A stretch of 64,000 bases of DNA from Gordonia sp. OPL2 (GTDB taxonomy: Bacteria > Actinomycetota > Actinomycetes > Mycobacteriales > Mycobacteriaceae), in assembly GCF_003797825.1 (NCBI RefSeq), contig NZ_RKME01000001.1:372001-436000 (forward strand), written 5' to 3'. This document shows positions 7,818 to 17,357 of the stretch, piece after piece. The position numbers and the translations under genes were made by a program. The notes beneath the pieces were generated by a model, which was not told the origin of the DNA, searched no databases, and saw only the letters and a list, made by a program, of their open reading frames with translations. Each line of letters begins with the position of its first letter. The first letter of the stretch is position 1.

Positions 7818-10800
7818 ATGATCCTGCTGCTCTCGACCTCGGACACCGATCTGATCACGGCTGCCGCGAGCGACGCCGACATCTCCGGCGCCAACCCCTC
7901 CCGCATTCTCGTCGACGACATCCCGGCCCTGGCCGCCGATGCGGACCTCATCGTCGTCCGCATCCTCGGCGGCGTGCGGGCGTGGGAGGACGGCCTGGCT
8001 GCCGTCGGCGCGACCGGCAAGCCGCTGGTGGTCTGCTCAGGCGAGCAGCAACCCGATCCCGACCTGATGGCACTGTCGACGGTGCCCGCGGGCGTCGTGG
8101 CCGAGGCGCACAACTACCTGGCCGCAGGTGGAGTGGCCAACATCGTCAATCTGCACAACTTCCTGTCCGACACCGTGCTCCTCACCGGGATCGGATTCGA
8201 ACCGCCGGCGCAGACCCCGGCGTGGGGAGTGCTCGAGCGCGACCGACGCGAACCGGCCGGTCCGGCACCGACCGTCGCCGTGCTCTACTACCGAGCGCAG
8301 CACCTGGCCGGCAACACCCGCTACATCGAGGCACTGTGCACCGCCATCGAGGATCGTGGGGCGCGTGCCCTCCCGATCTTCTGTGCGTCGCTGCGCACCG
8401 CTCCCGACGACCTGATCGACCTGCTCGGCACCGCCGACGCGCTCGTCGTCACCGTCCTCGCGGCAGGCGGTGCGACACCGGCGACCGCCTCGGCCGGTGG
8501 CGACGACGACGCCTGGAACATCGAACGGCTCGCCGCTCTCGACGTCCCGATCCTGCAGGGGCTGTGCCTCACCGGTTCCCGCGCCGACTGGGCGGCCACC
8601 GACGACGGATTGTCGCCGCTCGATGTCGCCACGCAGGTCGCCGTACCCGAGTTCGACGGCCGCATCATCACCGTGCCGTTCTCGTTCAAGGAGTTCGACG
8701 AGAACGGGTTGCCCTGGTATCAGCCCGACGCCGAACGCTGTGCCCGAGTCGCCGGGATCGCGGTGGCCCACGCCCGCCTGAGGTCCATCCCTCCGGCGGA
8801 ACGTCGTGTCGCACTGATGCTCTCGGCCTATCCGACCAAACACGCCCGGATCGGCAACGCGGTCGGTCTGGACACCCCGCGCAGTCTGCTGCATCTGCTG
8901 GTCGCACTGCGGTCCGCCGGCTACGACATCGGACCCGCCGACGGGCCCGACGCGATCCCCGGTCTGGCCACGTCCGACTCCGACGCCCTCATCCACGCGA
9001 TCGTCGAGGCCGGCGGCCAGGACGCCGACTGGCTCACCGAGGAGACCCTCGCCGCCAACCCGATCCGCGTCGCGGCGCAGGACTACCGTCGCTGGTTCGC
9101 CACGCTGCCCGACGGTCTTCGCACCGCGGTCGAGGAGCACTGGGGACCGGCCCCGGGTGAGCTGTTCGTCGACCGCTCGCGCAACCCCGACGGCGACATC
9201 GTCGTCGCCGCACTGCCGTTCGGCAACACCGTGATCATGGTGCAGCCTCCTCGTGGGTTCGGGGAGAATCCCGTCGCCATCTATCACGATCCCGATCTGC
9301 CGCCCTCGCACCACTACCTCGCGTCCTACCGGTGGCTGACGGGCCGGGACGCCACCGATGGCGCGGCCGGCTCCGGCGTCGGCGGTTTCGGGGCGGATGC
9401 CATCGTGCACGTCGGCAAGCACGGCAACCTCGAATGGCTGCCGGGCAAGACGCTCGGTATGTCCGCCGAGTGCGGGACGGATGCGGCACTCGGCGACGTC
9501 CCGCTGATCTATCCGTTCCTGGTCAATGACCCGGGCGAGGGCACCCAGGCGAAACGTCGCGCCCACGCCGTCCTGGTCGACCACCTCATCCCGCCGATGG
9601 CCCGCGCCGAGTCCTACGGCGACATCTCTCGGCTCGAGCAGCTGCTCGACGAGCACGCCAACATCTCCGCTCTCGACCCGGCCAAGCTCCCGGCCATCCG
9701 GCAACAGATCTGGACGTTGTTGACCGCAGCGAAGATGGATCATGACCTGGGCCTGACGGAGCGACCCGATGAAGAGGTCTTCGACGACATGCTGCTGCAC
9801 GTCGACGGCTGGCTCTGCGAGATCAAGGACGTCCAGATCCGCGACGGCCTGCACGTCCTGGGGCAGGCACCCGCCGACGACGGGGAGGTCGACCTCGTCC
9901 TCGCCATGCTGCGCGCACGCCAGCTCTGGGGCGGCGCGCAGGCGCTGCCGGGCCTGCGCGAGGCGCTCGGACTGACCGAGGACGGCTCGGCCGCCCGCGG
10001 CGCGGTCGACGACATCGAGTCGACCGCTCGTGCGCTGGTGGCGGCCTGCGCGAAGGGGGAGTGGACGACCCAGGCGATCGCCGACGCCACCGCGGGCCAT
10101 CCCCCCGCGGTCGCCGACGTCCTGAGTTTCGCCGCGACGGAGGTAGTGCCGCGGCTGCGCCAGACCGACCGCGAGATCGACCAGATCCTGCGTGCCCTCG
10201 ACGGTCGCTTCATCGAGGCCGGGCCCAGCGGTTCGCCGCTGCGCGGCCTGATCAACGTGCTGCCCACCGGACGCAACTTCTACTCCGTCGACCCCAAGGC
10301 CGTGCCGTCTCGGCTGGCATGGGAAACCGGTCGCGCACTTGCCGATTCGCTGGTGGAACGCTACCTCGCCGACCACGGCACATACCCGGCATCGGTAGGC
10401 CTGTCGGTGTGGGGGACCAGCGCGATGCGGACCTCGGGGGACGACATCGCGGAGGTGCTTGCCCTGCTCGGCGTGATGCCGGTGTGGGACGAGGCCTCAC
10501 GACGGGTCGTCGACCTCGAGCTGATCGAACCGGCAGAGCTGGGACGGCCCCGCATCGACGTCACCGTGCGGATCTCCGGCTTCTTCCGGGACGCCTTCCC
10601 CCATGTCGTGACCATGCTCGACGACGCCGTGGCGTTGGCAGCGGCCGCCGACGAACCCGACGAGGCGAACTTCGTCGCCGCCCACGTCCGCGCGGCCGTC
10701 GCCGAACACGGTGACCGACGGCGTGCGATCACCCGCGTCTTCGGCTCAAAACCGGGCACCTACGGTGCCGGTCTGTTGCAGCTGATCGACTCCCGTGAAT

Positions 10801-11456
10801 GGCGCAGCGACGCCGACCTCGCGCAGGTGTACACCGAGTGGGGCGGATACGCCTACGGACGTGACCTGGCCGGGGTACCCGCCGTCGACGACATGCGTGC
10901 CGCCTACCGACGGATCGCCGTCGCCGCGAAGAACACCGACACGCGTGAACACGACATCGCCGACTCCGACGACTACTTCCAGTACCACGGCGGCATGGTC
11001 GCCACTGTCCGCGCGCTGACCGGCACGTCGCCCGACGCCTACATCGGCGACAGCACACGCCCGGATGCGGTACGGACCCGCACGCTGTCGGAGGAGACCA
11101 GCCGCGTGTTCCGGGCGCGCGTGGTCAACCCGCGGTGGATCTCGGCGATGCAGCGCCACGGATACAAGGGCGCGTTCGAGATGGCCGCCACCGTCGACTA
11201 TCTCTTCGGCTACGACGCGACGACCAACGTCGTCGCCGACTGGATGTACGAGAAGCTGACCGAGGCCTACGTCCTCGACGAGGACAACCAGCGCTTCATG
11301 CAGCAGTCCAACCCGTGGGCACTGCACGGCATCGCCGAGCGGCTGCTCGAGGCGGTGGAACGTGATCTGTGGGATCAGCCGCCGGTCGAGATGCTCGACC
11401 GTCTGCGGCAGGTCTATCTGGAAACCGAGGGCGACATCGAGGGCCGGGCCGACTGA
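7818..11456 (+). CDS. cobN: Cobaltochelatase large subunit CobN
   Basis: A 1212-residue CobN, the large ATP-dependent subunit that inserts cobalt into hydrogenobyrinate a,c-diamide with CobS and CobT (neither is in this window). CobN/magnesium-chelatase-H signatures include VHVGKHGNLEWLPGK near residue 530, the GMSAECGTDAALGD segment and YPFLVNDPGEGTQAKRR. Later come GRNFYSVDPKAVPS and NPWALHGIAERLLEA near the C terminus. The ATG at 7818 has GAGGAG 5 nt upstream. Length matches the mycobacterial family. The upstream cobalamin riboswitch indicates feedback repression by B12. Confidence 0.97.
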   Translation: MILLLSTSDTDLITAAASDADISGANPSRILVDDIPALAADADLIVVRILGGVRAWEDGLAAVGATGKPLVVCSGEQQPDPDLMALSTVPAGVVAEAHNYLAAGGVANIVNLHNFLSDTVLLTGIGFEPPAQTPAWGVLERDRREPAGPAPTVAVLYYRAQHLAGNTRYIEALCTAIEDRGARALPIFCASLRTAPDDLIDLLGTADALVVTVLAAGGATPATASAGGDDDAWNIERLAALDVPILQGLCLTGSRADWAATDDGLSPLDVATQVAVPEFDGRIITVPFSFKEFDENGLPWYQPDAERCARVAGIAVAHARLRSIPPAERRVALMLSAYPTKHARIGNAVGLDTPRSLLHLLVALRSAGYDIGPADGPDAIPGLATSDSDALIHAIVEAGGQDADWLTEETLAANPIRVAAQDYRRWFATLPDGLRTAVEEHWGPAPGELFVDRSRNPDGDIVVAALPFGNTVIMVQPPRGFGENPVAIYHDPDLPPSHHYLASYRWLTGRDATDGAAGSGVGGFGADAIVHVGKHGNLEWLPGKTLGMSAECGTDAALGDVPLIYPFLVNDPGEGTQAKRRAHAVLVDHLIPPMARAESYGDISRLEQLLDEHANISALDPAKLPAIRQQIWTLLTAAKMDHDLGLTERPDEEVFDDMLLHVDGWLCEIKDVQIRDGLHVLGQAPADDGEVDLVLAMLRARQLWGGAQALPGLREALGLTEDGSAARGAVDDIESTARALVAACAKGEWTTQAIADATAGHPPAVADVLSFAATEVVPRLRQTDREIDQILRALDGRFIEAGPSGSPLRGLINVLPTGRNFYSVDPKAVPSRLAWETGRALADSLVERYLADHGTYPASVGLSVWGTSAMRTSGDDIAEVLALLGVMPVWDEASRRVVDLELIEPAELGRPRIDVTVRISGFFRDAFPHVVTMLDDAVALAAAADEPDEANFVAAHVRAAVAEHGDRRRAITRVFGSKPGTYGAGLLQLIDSREWRSDADLAQVYTEWGGYAYGRDLAGVPAVDDMRAAYRRIAVAAKNTDTREHDIADSDDYFQYHGGMVATVRALTGTSPDAYIGDSTRPDAVRTRTLSEETSRVFRARVVNPRWISAMQRHGYKGAFEMAATVDYLFGYDATTNVVADWMYEKLTEAYVLDEDNQRFMQQSNPWALHGIAERLLEAVERDLWDQPPVEMLDRLRQVYLETEGDIEGRAD

Positions 11457-11622
11457 CTGGTCGGCGTCCGCACCCACCCACCCCGTCACCGTCCTCGCCG
11501 CCGGTGCGAAATCTCCGCCGAGAATCGGGAGAAAACCGGCGCCCCCGGTCGTTGCACCGGTAGTGAGGGCCCGTGGCCGACCGACCGGCCGGTGTCGCGG
11601 GTCCCGGAGAGGCAGGGATCCG

Positions 11623-12126
11623 ATGCGGATGCTCTATGTGATCGCGTACCTCGCGATCGAGATCGGCGCCTTCGTGGCGATGGCACACTTCCTCGGTTTC
11701 GGCTGGGCGGTGCTCATCACACTGGCCGCCGTCGTCGTGGGCTTCCTCCTGCTCCAGCAGCAGGGGCGCAAGGTCTTCGCCGAACTGCGCCGCGCGTCCC
11801 GTAACGAGGTCGACCCGCGCGGACCGCTGACCGACACGGCGCTGCTGGCGGCGTCGAGTCTGCTCCTGGTCATCCCCGGCGTGGTCTCCACTCTCGCCGG
11901 CCTGCTCCTGCTCGCCCCGCCGGTGCGACGCGCCCTGCGGCCGGTGGTGGCGGCGACCGGCGCGCGCAGCTTCGCGGCGACCATGAACCGGGCGGGTGTG
12001 TACGCCGGCGGCATGTACGTCGGCCGGGGCACTGTCATCGACGGGACCGTGGTCGACGGCGACACCACGGTGGCCACCCCGACGACGGGCGAGGCGGCCG
12101 ACCGCGGCCTGCCGCGGGGCCACTGA
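11623..12126 (+). CDS. fxsA: FxsA family membrane protein
   Basis: A 167-residue inner-membrane protein of the FxsA family, named for relief of phage exclusion by the F plasmid in E. coli; its molecular role is not known. The N terminus has two closely spaced hydrophobic segments (about residues 5-22 and 27-45). A third, longer one follows near residues 68-92 (ALLAASSLLLVIPGVVSTLA), which contains the family's PG motif. The C terminus is hydrophilic. The ATG at 11623 gives the family N terminus. In M. tuberculosis a FxsA gene occupies the same position next to the amidohydrolase and ppm1. Confidence 0.88.
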   Translation: MRMLYVIAYLAIEIGAFVAMAHFLGFGWAVLITLAAVVVGFLLLQQQGRKVFAELRRASRNEVDPRGPLTDTALLAASSLLLVIPGVVSTLAGLLLLAPPVRRALRPVVAATGARSFAATMNRAGVYAGGMYVGRGTVIDGTVVDGDTTVATPTTGEAADRGLPRGH

Positions 12127-12162
12127 CCCAGTGACCCGCCCAGCAGGGCACACTGGACCACC

Positions 12163-13803
12163 GTGACAACAGAACTGCTGCTCGGCGGCGTCGTCTATTC
12201 GCCTGCCGCACCGGACGCGACCGCGATCGCCGTCACCGACGGCGTCGTCGTCTGGGTCGGCAGTGACGACGTCGGCCGGGCACTGCACCCCGATGCGCAC
12301 GTGGTCGATCTCGACGGCCGGTTCGTCGCGCCCGGCTTCGTCGACTCGCATGTCCACCTCACCTCCACCGGGCTCGGCCTCGCGGGCCTCACGCTGAACG
12401 ACGCCACCGACCGGGCCGACTGCCTGCGACGTGTCGCCGCATTCGCCGCGGACACCGCCGAGGGGGAGTTGATCTGGGGTCTGGGGTGGGACGACTCCTC
12501 CTGGACGGGCGCCGGACCCGACGACGGCCGCTTCCCGACGACGAGTGACATCGACGCGATCGTCGGCACACTGCCGGTCTATCTCGCCCGCATCGACGAA
12601 CACTCCGCGGTCGCCTCGACCGCCCTGCGCCGGCTGGTTCCGGACCTGGACGATGCCGTCGGCTACCACCCGGAGGAACCTCTCGTCGCCGAAGCCCATC
12701 ACCTGGTCCGCGGGGCGGCGCGTCAACTTGTGACCGCCGCCCAGCGCACCCGCGCCCAGCGACGCGCGCTGGACCATGCCGCCGCTCATGGCGTGGTCGC
12801 CGTGCACGAGAACGGTGGACCGGACATCAGCGGTCTCGACGACTTCCTCGCTCTCGGTGCCCTCGACCATCCCGTCGAGGTCCGTCGCTACTGGGGACAG
12901 GCCGTCGAGAGTGCCGACCACGCCCGCGAACTCCTGGCCATCAGTCGCGCCGACGCGCTGGCCGGGGACCTGTTCATCGACGGCGCCATCGGATCGCACA
13001 CCGCGTGGCTGACCGAGCCGTATCACGACGATCCCGGGCACACCGGGATCAACTATCTCGACTACGAGACGATCCGCGATCACATCCGTGCCTGCACCGA
13101 GATCGGCGTGCAGGCCGGTTTCCACGTCATCGGCGACGCCGCCACCGCGTCGGTCGTCGCCGCGTTCGACGAGCTCGCCGCGGAACTGGGCACGCCGGCA
13201 CTGGCCCGCTGTGCGCATCGCATCGAGCACGCCGAGATGGTCTCCACCGAGCAGGCCGGGGTGCTCGCGCGATGCGGGGTCGTCGCCAGCATGCAGCCGC
13301 TGTTCGACGCCGAGTGGGGAGGTCCGGGCGACCTCTACGAGCAGCGCCTCGGCGTGGCGCGGACCGCGGGACTGAACAACTTCGCCGGACACGCCCGCGA
13401 GGGCCTCATCCTCGCGTTCTCGTCGGACGCACCCGTCACCCCGATCGACCCGTGGTCGACCATCCGCGCCGCGGTCCATCACCATCAGCCACGCAACGCG
13501 ATCTCGGCGCGCGGCGCCTTCGCGGCCGCGACCCGCGGCGGGTGGCGTGCCGCCGGCCTGAACGACGGACTCACCGGAACCCTCGTGCCGGGCGCACCGG
13601 CCAGTTACGCGATCTGGGAGATCGACGACCTCGTCATCGCCGGGTCGCACGCAGGTGTGCAACGGTGGTCGACCGACCCCCGCTCGCGCGTTCCCGCGCT
13701 GCCCGACATCGCGCCGGGTGCCCGTCTGCCGCGGTGCGTTCGCACGATCCACCGGGGTCACGTCCTGTTCGACGACGGCGTGGTGAACGGCGACATCGCG
13801 TGA
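12163..13803 (+). CDS. Amidohydrolase, YtcJ-like (amidohydrolase 3 family)
   Basis: A 546-residue metal-dependent hydrolase of the amidohydrolase superfamily. Visible metal and active-site motifs are FVDSHVHLT (His-X-His) near residue 60, GFHVIGDAA, HRIEHAEM and SSDAPVTPIDPW, the last holding the metal-binding Asp. The N-terminal strand block and C-terminal residues form the usual composite beta-sandwich. Relatives hydrolyse amides or esters, but the substrate cannot be named. The GTG start at 12163 lies 36 bases after fxsA. The stop overlaps the lnt start (GTGA at 13800), suggesting cotranscription with lnt and ppm1. Confidence 0.87.
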   Translation: MTTELLLGGVVYSPAAPDATAIAVTDGVVVWVGSDDVGRALHPDAHVVDLDGRFVAPGFVDSHVHLTSTGLGLAGLTLNDATDRADCLRRVAAFAADTAEGELIWGLGWDDSSWTGAGPDDGRFPTTSDIDAIVGTLPVYLARIDEHSAVASTALRRLVPDLDDAVGYHPEEPLVAEAHHLVRGAARQLVTAAQRTRAQRRALDHAAAHGVVAVHENGGPDISGLDDFLALGALDHPVEVRRYWGQAVESADHARELLAISRADALAGDLFIDGAIGSHTAWLTEPYHDDPGHTGINYLDYETIRDHIRACTEIGVQAGFHVIGDAATASVVAAFDELAAELGTPALARCAHRIEHAEMVSTEQAGVLARCGVVASMQPLFDAEWGGPGDLYEQRLGVARTAGLNNFAGHAREGLILAFSSDAPVTPIDPWSTIRAAVHHHQPRNAISARGAFAAATRGGWRAAGLNDGLTGTLVPGAPASYAIWEIDDLVIAGSHAGVQRWSTDPRSRVPALPDIAPGARLPRCVRTIHRGHVLFDDGVVNGDIA

Positions 13804-15512
13804 CACGGATGTCGCGGGGTCGGCTCGACTGGCTGATCCGCACCGCAGGCGCGGCAGGTGCCGGCGTCGCCATGTGGGCGGCGTTCCCGCCGCGCAACCT
13901 GTGGTTCCTGGCCGTGGTGAGCCTGGGCATGCTGGCCGCCGTGATGAGCGTGGGCGCACCCCGTGCCCGGACCGGCGCCTGGACAGGATTCGTGTTCGGA
14001 CTGGCCTTCTTCGTCCCGCTGCTGCCCTGGATCGGCGTGTACGTGGGCCCACTGCCGTGGCTCGCGTTGGCCGCGGTGCTCGCGGTGTTCCTGGCGTTGT
14101 TCGGGGTGATCGCCACGGTGACGATGCGCCTGCCGGCCCCGCCGCTGTGGTTCACCCTGTCGTGGGTGCTCGTCGAGGGTTTGCGGTCGGCCTTCCCGTT
14201 CGGTGGGTTCCCCTGGGGCAGAGCCGCTTTCAGTCAGGTTGACGGACCCCTTCTACCGCTCGCGTCGGCCCTGGGTGCGCCCGGGCTGTCGGCGGCGGTC
14301 GCGCTGCTCGGGGCATCCATCGCCTGGTTGTGCCAGATCGTCGTCCGCGCGGTCCGCGACGGCGAGCACCACGGGCGTCGGATGGTCCGCGGGGCCGCCC
14401 TCGCCGTGCTGCTCGCGCTTCTGGGCCCGATCGCGGCCATCACGCTCACTCCCGCCAGTGTCGATCGCAATGTCGGCGGGTCGTCGGCGCGGGTCGCCGC
14501 GGTCCAGGGCAACGTGCCCCGTCTGGGCCTCGACTTCAATGCCCAGCGACGTGCCGTCCTCGACAACCATGTCCGCGAGACCGAGGAGCTTGCCGCCGCG
14601 GTGCGCAGCGGCGCCGCCGAGCAACCCGATGTCGTGGCCTGGCCGGAGAATGCGTCGGACATCTCGCCGTTGACCAATCCGGACGCGGCCGAGGAGATCA
14701 CGGCGGCCTCGGTCTCGGTCGGTGCCCCCATCCTCGTCGGCACACTGGTGATGAATCCCGATGGCCGACCGACGAACACCGTGCTGGTGTGGGATCAGGA
14801 GCGCGGCCCTGTCGGGCGCTACGACAAGCACATCGTCCAACCCTTCGGCGAATACCTCCCGTGGCGGGGCTTCTTCCGACTGTTCTCCTCGTACGCGGAC
14901 ATGGCCGGCGACTTCCGTCCCGGATCGGGCTCGTCGGCGCTGTCGGTGCCCGGGCGCTCGGGGACGGTACGCGTCGGCGTGTCGACCTGCTGGGAGGTCG
15001 CGTTCGATCGCTCCGCCCGCAAGGCCGTCGACGACGGCGCACAGATGCTCTACGTCCCGACCAACAACGCCACCTTCGGCCGGACCGAGATGACCTATCA
15101 GCAACTGGCCATGTCCCAGGTCCGGGCCGTCGAGCACGGGCGGTCCGTGGTGGTCGCCGCGACCAGCGGAGTCAGCGCGATCATCGACCCGGACGGGATG
15201 ATCGTGTCGCAGAGCGCCATCTTCACCCCGGATGTGCTCACCAGCAGGTTGCCGCTGCACACCGAGCGCACGCTCGCGACCCGGTTGGGCAGCTGGCCGG
15301 AGGTCGTCGCGATGGTGATCGCGGCCGCAGGTTTTTTGTACGCGTTGCGACGGCATACTAGGTTCTCATTCAGACCACGCAGCCCGCGTGGACACGTTGC
15401 GGACCACACATCCGCGCACCTGGCCCAGCCCATCCGATCCGATGGCCAGGTGGCGACGAGGGACCCCGGGGGGCCCGACGACCAGACAAAGGAGCTCGGT
15501 GGCATTGGGTAG
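13800..15512 (+). CDS. lnt: Apolipoprotein N-acyltransferase
   Basis: A polytopic membrane enzyme (570 residues from GTG 13800, or 567 from ATG 13809) that adds a third acyl chain to the N-terminal Cys of lipoproteins. About six hydrophobic segments precede a nitrilase-type periplasmic domain with the Glu-Lys-Cys triad: Glu in AWPENAS, Lys in [14 protein letters not shown] and Cys in [10 protein letters not shown] final membrane segment lies near residue 500. In M. tuberculosis this domain is, as I recall, fused to the Ppm synthase as one protein; here they are separate genes overlapping by 14 bases, as in other mycolate taxa. Confidence 0.95.
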   Translation: MTRMSRGRLDWLIRTAGAAGAGVAMWAAFPPRNLWFLAVVSLGMLAAVMSVGAPRARTGAWTGFVFGLAFFVPLLPWIGVYVGPLPWLALAAVLAVFLALFGVIATVTMRLPAPPLWFTLSWVLVEGLRSAFPFGGFPWGRAAFSQVDGPLLPLASALGAPGLSAAVALLGASIAWLCQIVVRAVRDGEHHGRRMVRGAALAVLLALLGPIAAITLTPASVDRNVGGSSARVAAVQGNVPRLGLDFNAQRRAVLDNHVRETEELAAAVRSGAAEQPDVVAWPENASDISPLTNPDAAEEITAASVSVGAPILVGTLVMNPDGRPTNTVLVWDQERGPVGRYDKHIVQPFGEYLPWRGFFRLFSSYADMAGDFRPGSGSSALSVPGRSGTVRVGVSTCWEVAFDRSARKAVDDGAQMLYVPTNNATFGRTEMTYQQLAMSQVRAVEHGRSVVVAATSGVSAIIDPDGMIVSQSAIFTPDVLTSRLPLHTERTLATRLGSWPEVVAMVIAAAGFLYALRRHTRFSFRPRSPRGHVADHTSAHLAQPIRSDGQVATRDPGGPDDQTKELGGIG

Positions 15513-16335
15513 TCCGACGTCGGGGCAACAGCACCCGGGACAGCCGGCAGGCGAACAACCCGCCGACGACCTGCACTCCGTCGTCGGGGTGCGGGGTGAA
15601 CGCGCGCTCGTCGTGATCCCGACCTTCAACGAGCGGGAGAACCTGCCGGCGATCATCACCCGGCTGCATGCGGCGCTGTCCGGCATCCACGTCCTGGTCG
15701 TCGACGACTCGAGTCCGGACGGCACCGGGGACGAGGCGGACCGGATCGCGGCGCAGGACGGCCCGCGCCGCATCCACGTGCTGCATCGCACCGAGAAGGA
15801 CGGCCTGGGGAAGGCCTACCTCGCCGGCTTCGACTGGGGGCTGCAGCGCGAGTACTCGGTGATCATCGAGATGGATGCCGACGGGTCGCACGCGCCCGAA
15901 CAACTGCACCGGCTGCTCGAGGCGATCAACGCCGGCGCCGACCTGGCCATCGGATCGCGCTATGTGCGCGGTGGCGAGCTCATCAACTGGCCGAAGCGCC
16001 GGGAGTTCCTCTCCCGCGGCGCCAACACTTACGCGCGACTGGCACTCGGTGCGCGTATCCATGACATCACCGCGGGTTTTCGCGCCTACCGGCGACAGGT
16101 ACTCGAGAAGATCGAACTCGATTCCGTCGAGTCCGCCGGATACTGCTTCCAGATCGATCTCGCCTGGCGAGCGGTCCGGGCCGGATTCGACGTCCGAGAG
16201 GTGCCGATCACGTTCACCGAGCGTGAGATCGGTGAGTCGAAGATGAGTGGCGGCGTGATGACCGAGGCGTTCCTGATGGTGGCCCGGTGGGGAGCGGCGA
16301 GCCGCCTCGAACGGCTTCGCGGCACCCGGTCCTGA
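15499..16335 (+). CDS. ppm1: Polyprenol-phosphate mannose synthase (Ppm, GT2)
   Basis: A 278-residue GT2 glycosyltransferase that transfers mannose from GDP-mannose to polyprenyl phosphate, supplying mannose for lipomannan, lipoarabinomannan and protein mannosylation. Motifs: [15 protein letters not shown] near residue 39, [15 protein letters not shown], and the [10 protein letters not shown] metal-binding segment. The GSRYVRGG and [10 protein letters not shown] segments follow, then the [13 protein letters not shown]-terminal signature. The GTG start at 15499 has AAAGGAG 4-5 nt upstream and lies inside the last codons of lnt. A perfect hairpin follows at 16415-16448. Confidence 0.96.
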   Translation: MALGSPTSGQQHPGQPAGEQPADDLHSVVGVRGERALVVIPTFNERENLPAIITRLHAALSGIHVLVVDDSSPDGTGDEADRIAAQDGPRRIHVLHRTEKDGLGKAYLAGFDWGLQREYSVIIEMDADGSHAPEQLHRLLEAINAGADLAIGSRYVRGGELINWPKRREFLSRGANTYARLALGARIHDITAGFRAYRRQVLEKIELDSVESAGYCFQIDLAWRAVRAGFDVREVPITFTEREIGESKMSGGVMTEAFLMVARWGAASRLERLRGTRS

Positions 16336-16414
16336 CAGCGACACCGACAGCGCAACCGAAACCGCCACGGACACCGACAGAGACCACGCCACCCGTGGCA
16401 GCACCGAAAGACGT

Positions 16415-16448
16415 CGAAGGCCGGGTGAGTTCTCTCACCCGGCCTTCG
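16415..16448. terminator. Bidirectional terminator hairpin between ppm1 and rbpA
   Basis: The arm CGAAGGCCGGGTGAG (16415-16429) is exactly repeated as its reverse complement at 16434-16448, with the 4-nt loop TTCT: a perfect 15-bp stem. It lies between the convergent ppm1 and rbpA stop codons. There is no long U-tract, as is common for actinobacterial terminators. Confidence 0.85.
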
Positions 16449-16488
16449 AGGATCCTGCGTCGATCGCGCCACGATCGACGGGGGTCGA

Positions 16489-16833
16489 TCAGTTCGTGAC
16501 GCCCTTACGACGCTGCTTGAGCAGTTCGAGACGCTCGTTGAGCAGCACTTCCAGTTCGTCCTCGGAGCGACGTTCGAGCAGCATGTCCCAGTGGGTGCGC
16601 GGTGGCTTGGTCTTCTTCTCCTCGGGCTCGGCGCCCTCGAGGATGGTGCCCTCCATGCCGTTCTTGCACGGCCACTTCGACGGGACCTCTGCGTCGTCGG
16701 CGAACGGCACGTCGAAGATCTCACCGTTGTCGGTGCGGTACTGGACGATACGTCGTGGTGCGAGGTCGTGATCGCGATCGGTCTCGTAGCTCACCGCACC
16801 GAGGCGGCTACCCCGAAGTACTCGATCTGCCAT
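16489..16833 (-). CDS. rbpA: RNA polymerase-binding protein RbpA
   Basis: A 114-residue actinobacterial transcription factor that binds RNA polymerase and the group I/II sigma factors and stabilises open promoter complexes. Family hallmarks are the N terminus MADRVLRGSRLGAVSYETD, the core RRIVQYRTDNGEIFDVPFAD with the VPSKWPCKNGMEG segment. The basic linker and the sigma-interacting C terminus follow (TKPPRTHWDMLLERRS, then ELEVLLNERLELL). A purine-rich AGAGGAA precedes the ATG by about 9 nt. It is convergent with ppm1, as in M. tuberculosis (Rv2050/Rv2051c). Confidence 0.97.
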   Translation of the reverse strand: MADRVLRGSRLGAVSYETDRDHDLAPRRIVQYRTDNGEIFDVPFADDAEVPSKWPCKNGMEGTILEGAEPEEKKTKPPRTHWDMLLERRSEDELEVLLNERLELLKQRRKGVTN

Positions 16834-17024
16834 GGGTCAATTCCTCTCAACATTTCGTCGGGCCCTGGTGCCGCGAGCGGGCCCATCTCGTCGTACGTCA
16901 GGACAGGGGAGCGTGATGATGCCCCCGCTCGTGACGCTGAACATATTCATTCTACGCGCTCCGCAGGATGCGACGAGCACGCCACGTGGCGCGTCCGGCG
17001 CCACCGACCGGTACGGTCATAGCC

Positions 17025-17357
17025 GTGGACGACCCCCGCCGACGCCCGTATTCCTGCGCGTGGTGTGGTCGCAGCATGACCGATTCCGAACTCGGACGTC
17101 GACGCAAGTACTGCAAACAGTCCTGCCGCCAACGTGCCTACGAACAGAGAGCGCTCACCCAGGGCACTTCTATTCCCGCCGATGCCGTGATCCTGACATC
17201 CGCGGAGGCCGACGCCTTCGGCGACCGCATGTTCGCGTTGCGGTGCGCCGCGGAGGATCTCCTCACCGCGGTCTCCGAACGCGCTGACACCGACACGCTG
17301 CACTCGCTGGGCGACGACCTCCTGAACCTCGCCCGGGAAGCCGAGCGACTCCGATGA
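17025..17357 (+). CDS. Small zinc-ribbon-like protein, Rv2049c-like
   Basis: A 110-residue protein. Near the N terminus CAWCGRSM and, 16 residues later, YCKQSCRQRAYEQRA form a Cys4 zinc-binding pattern common in mycobacterial proteins of unknown function. The rest is helical and acidic. The GTG at 17025 is chosen because TACGGT (17012-17017) lies 7 nt upstream, consistent with a leaderless message; the frame is open 57 bases further. It is divergent from rbpA, as in M. tuberculosis, and overlaps the DUF475 gene by four bases (ATGA). Function unknown; nucleic-acid or protein binding is a guess. Confidence 0.75.
   Translation: MDDPRRRPYSCAWCGRSMTDSELGRRRKYCKQSCRQRAYEQRALTQGTSIPADAVILTSAEADAFGDRMFALRCAAEDLLTAVSERADTDTLHSLGDDLLNLAREAERLR

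Noticed and set aside
11296..14052. A 918-codon open frame on the minus strand across fxsA, the amidohydrolase and lnt
   Set aside because: It is an antisense shadow of three well-supported plus-strand genes, rich in Arg/Gly/Asp low-complexity text and without any recognisable domain.
16336..16414. GACACCGACAG repeated after the ppm1 stop
   Set aside because: Short GC-rich repeats of this sort are expected by chance here; the true feature of the gap is the hairpin at 16415-16448.
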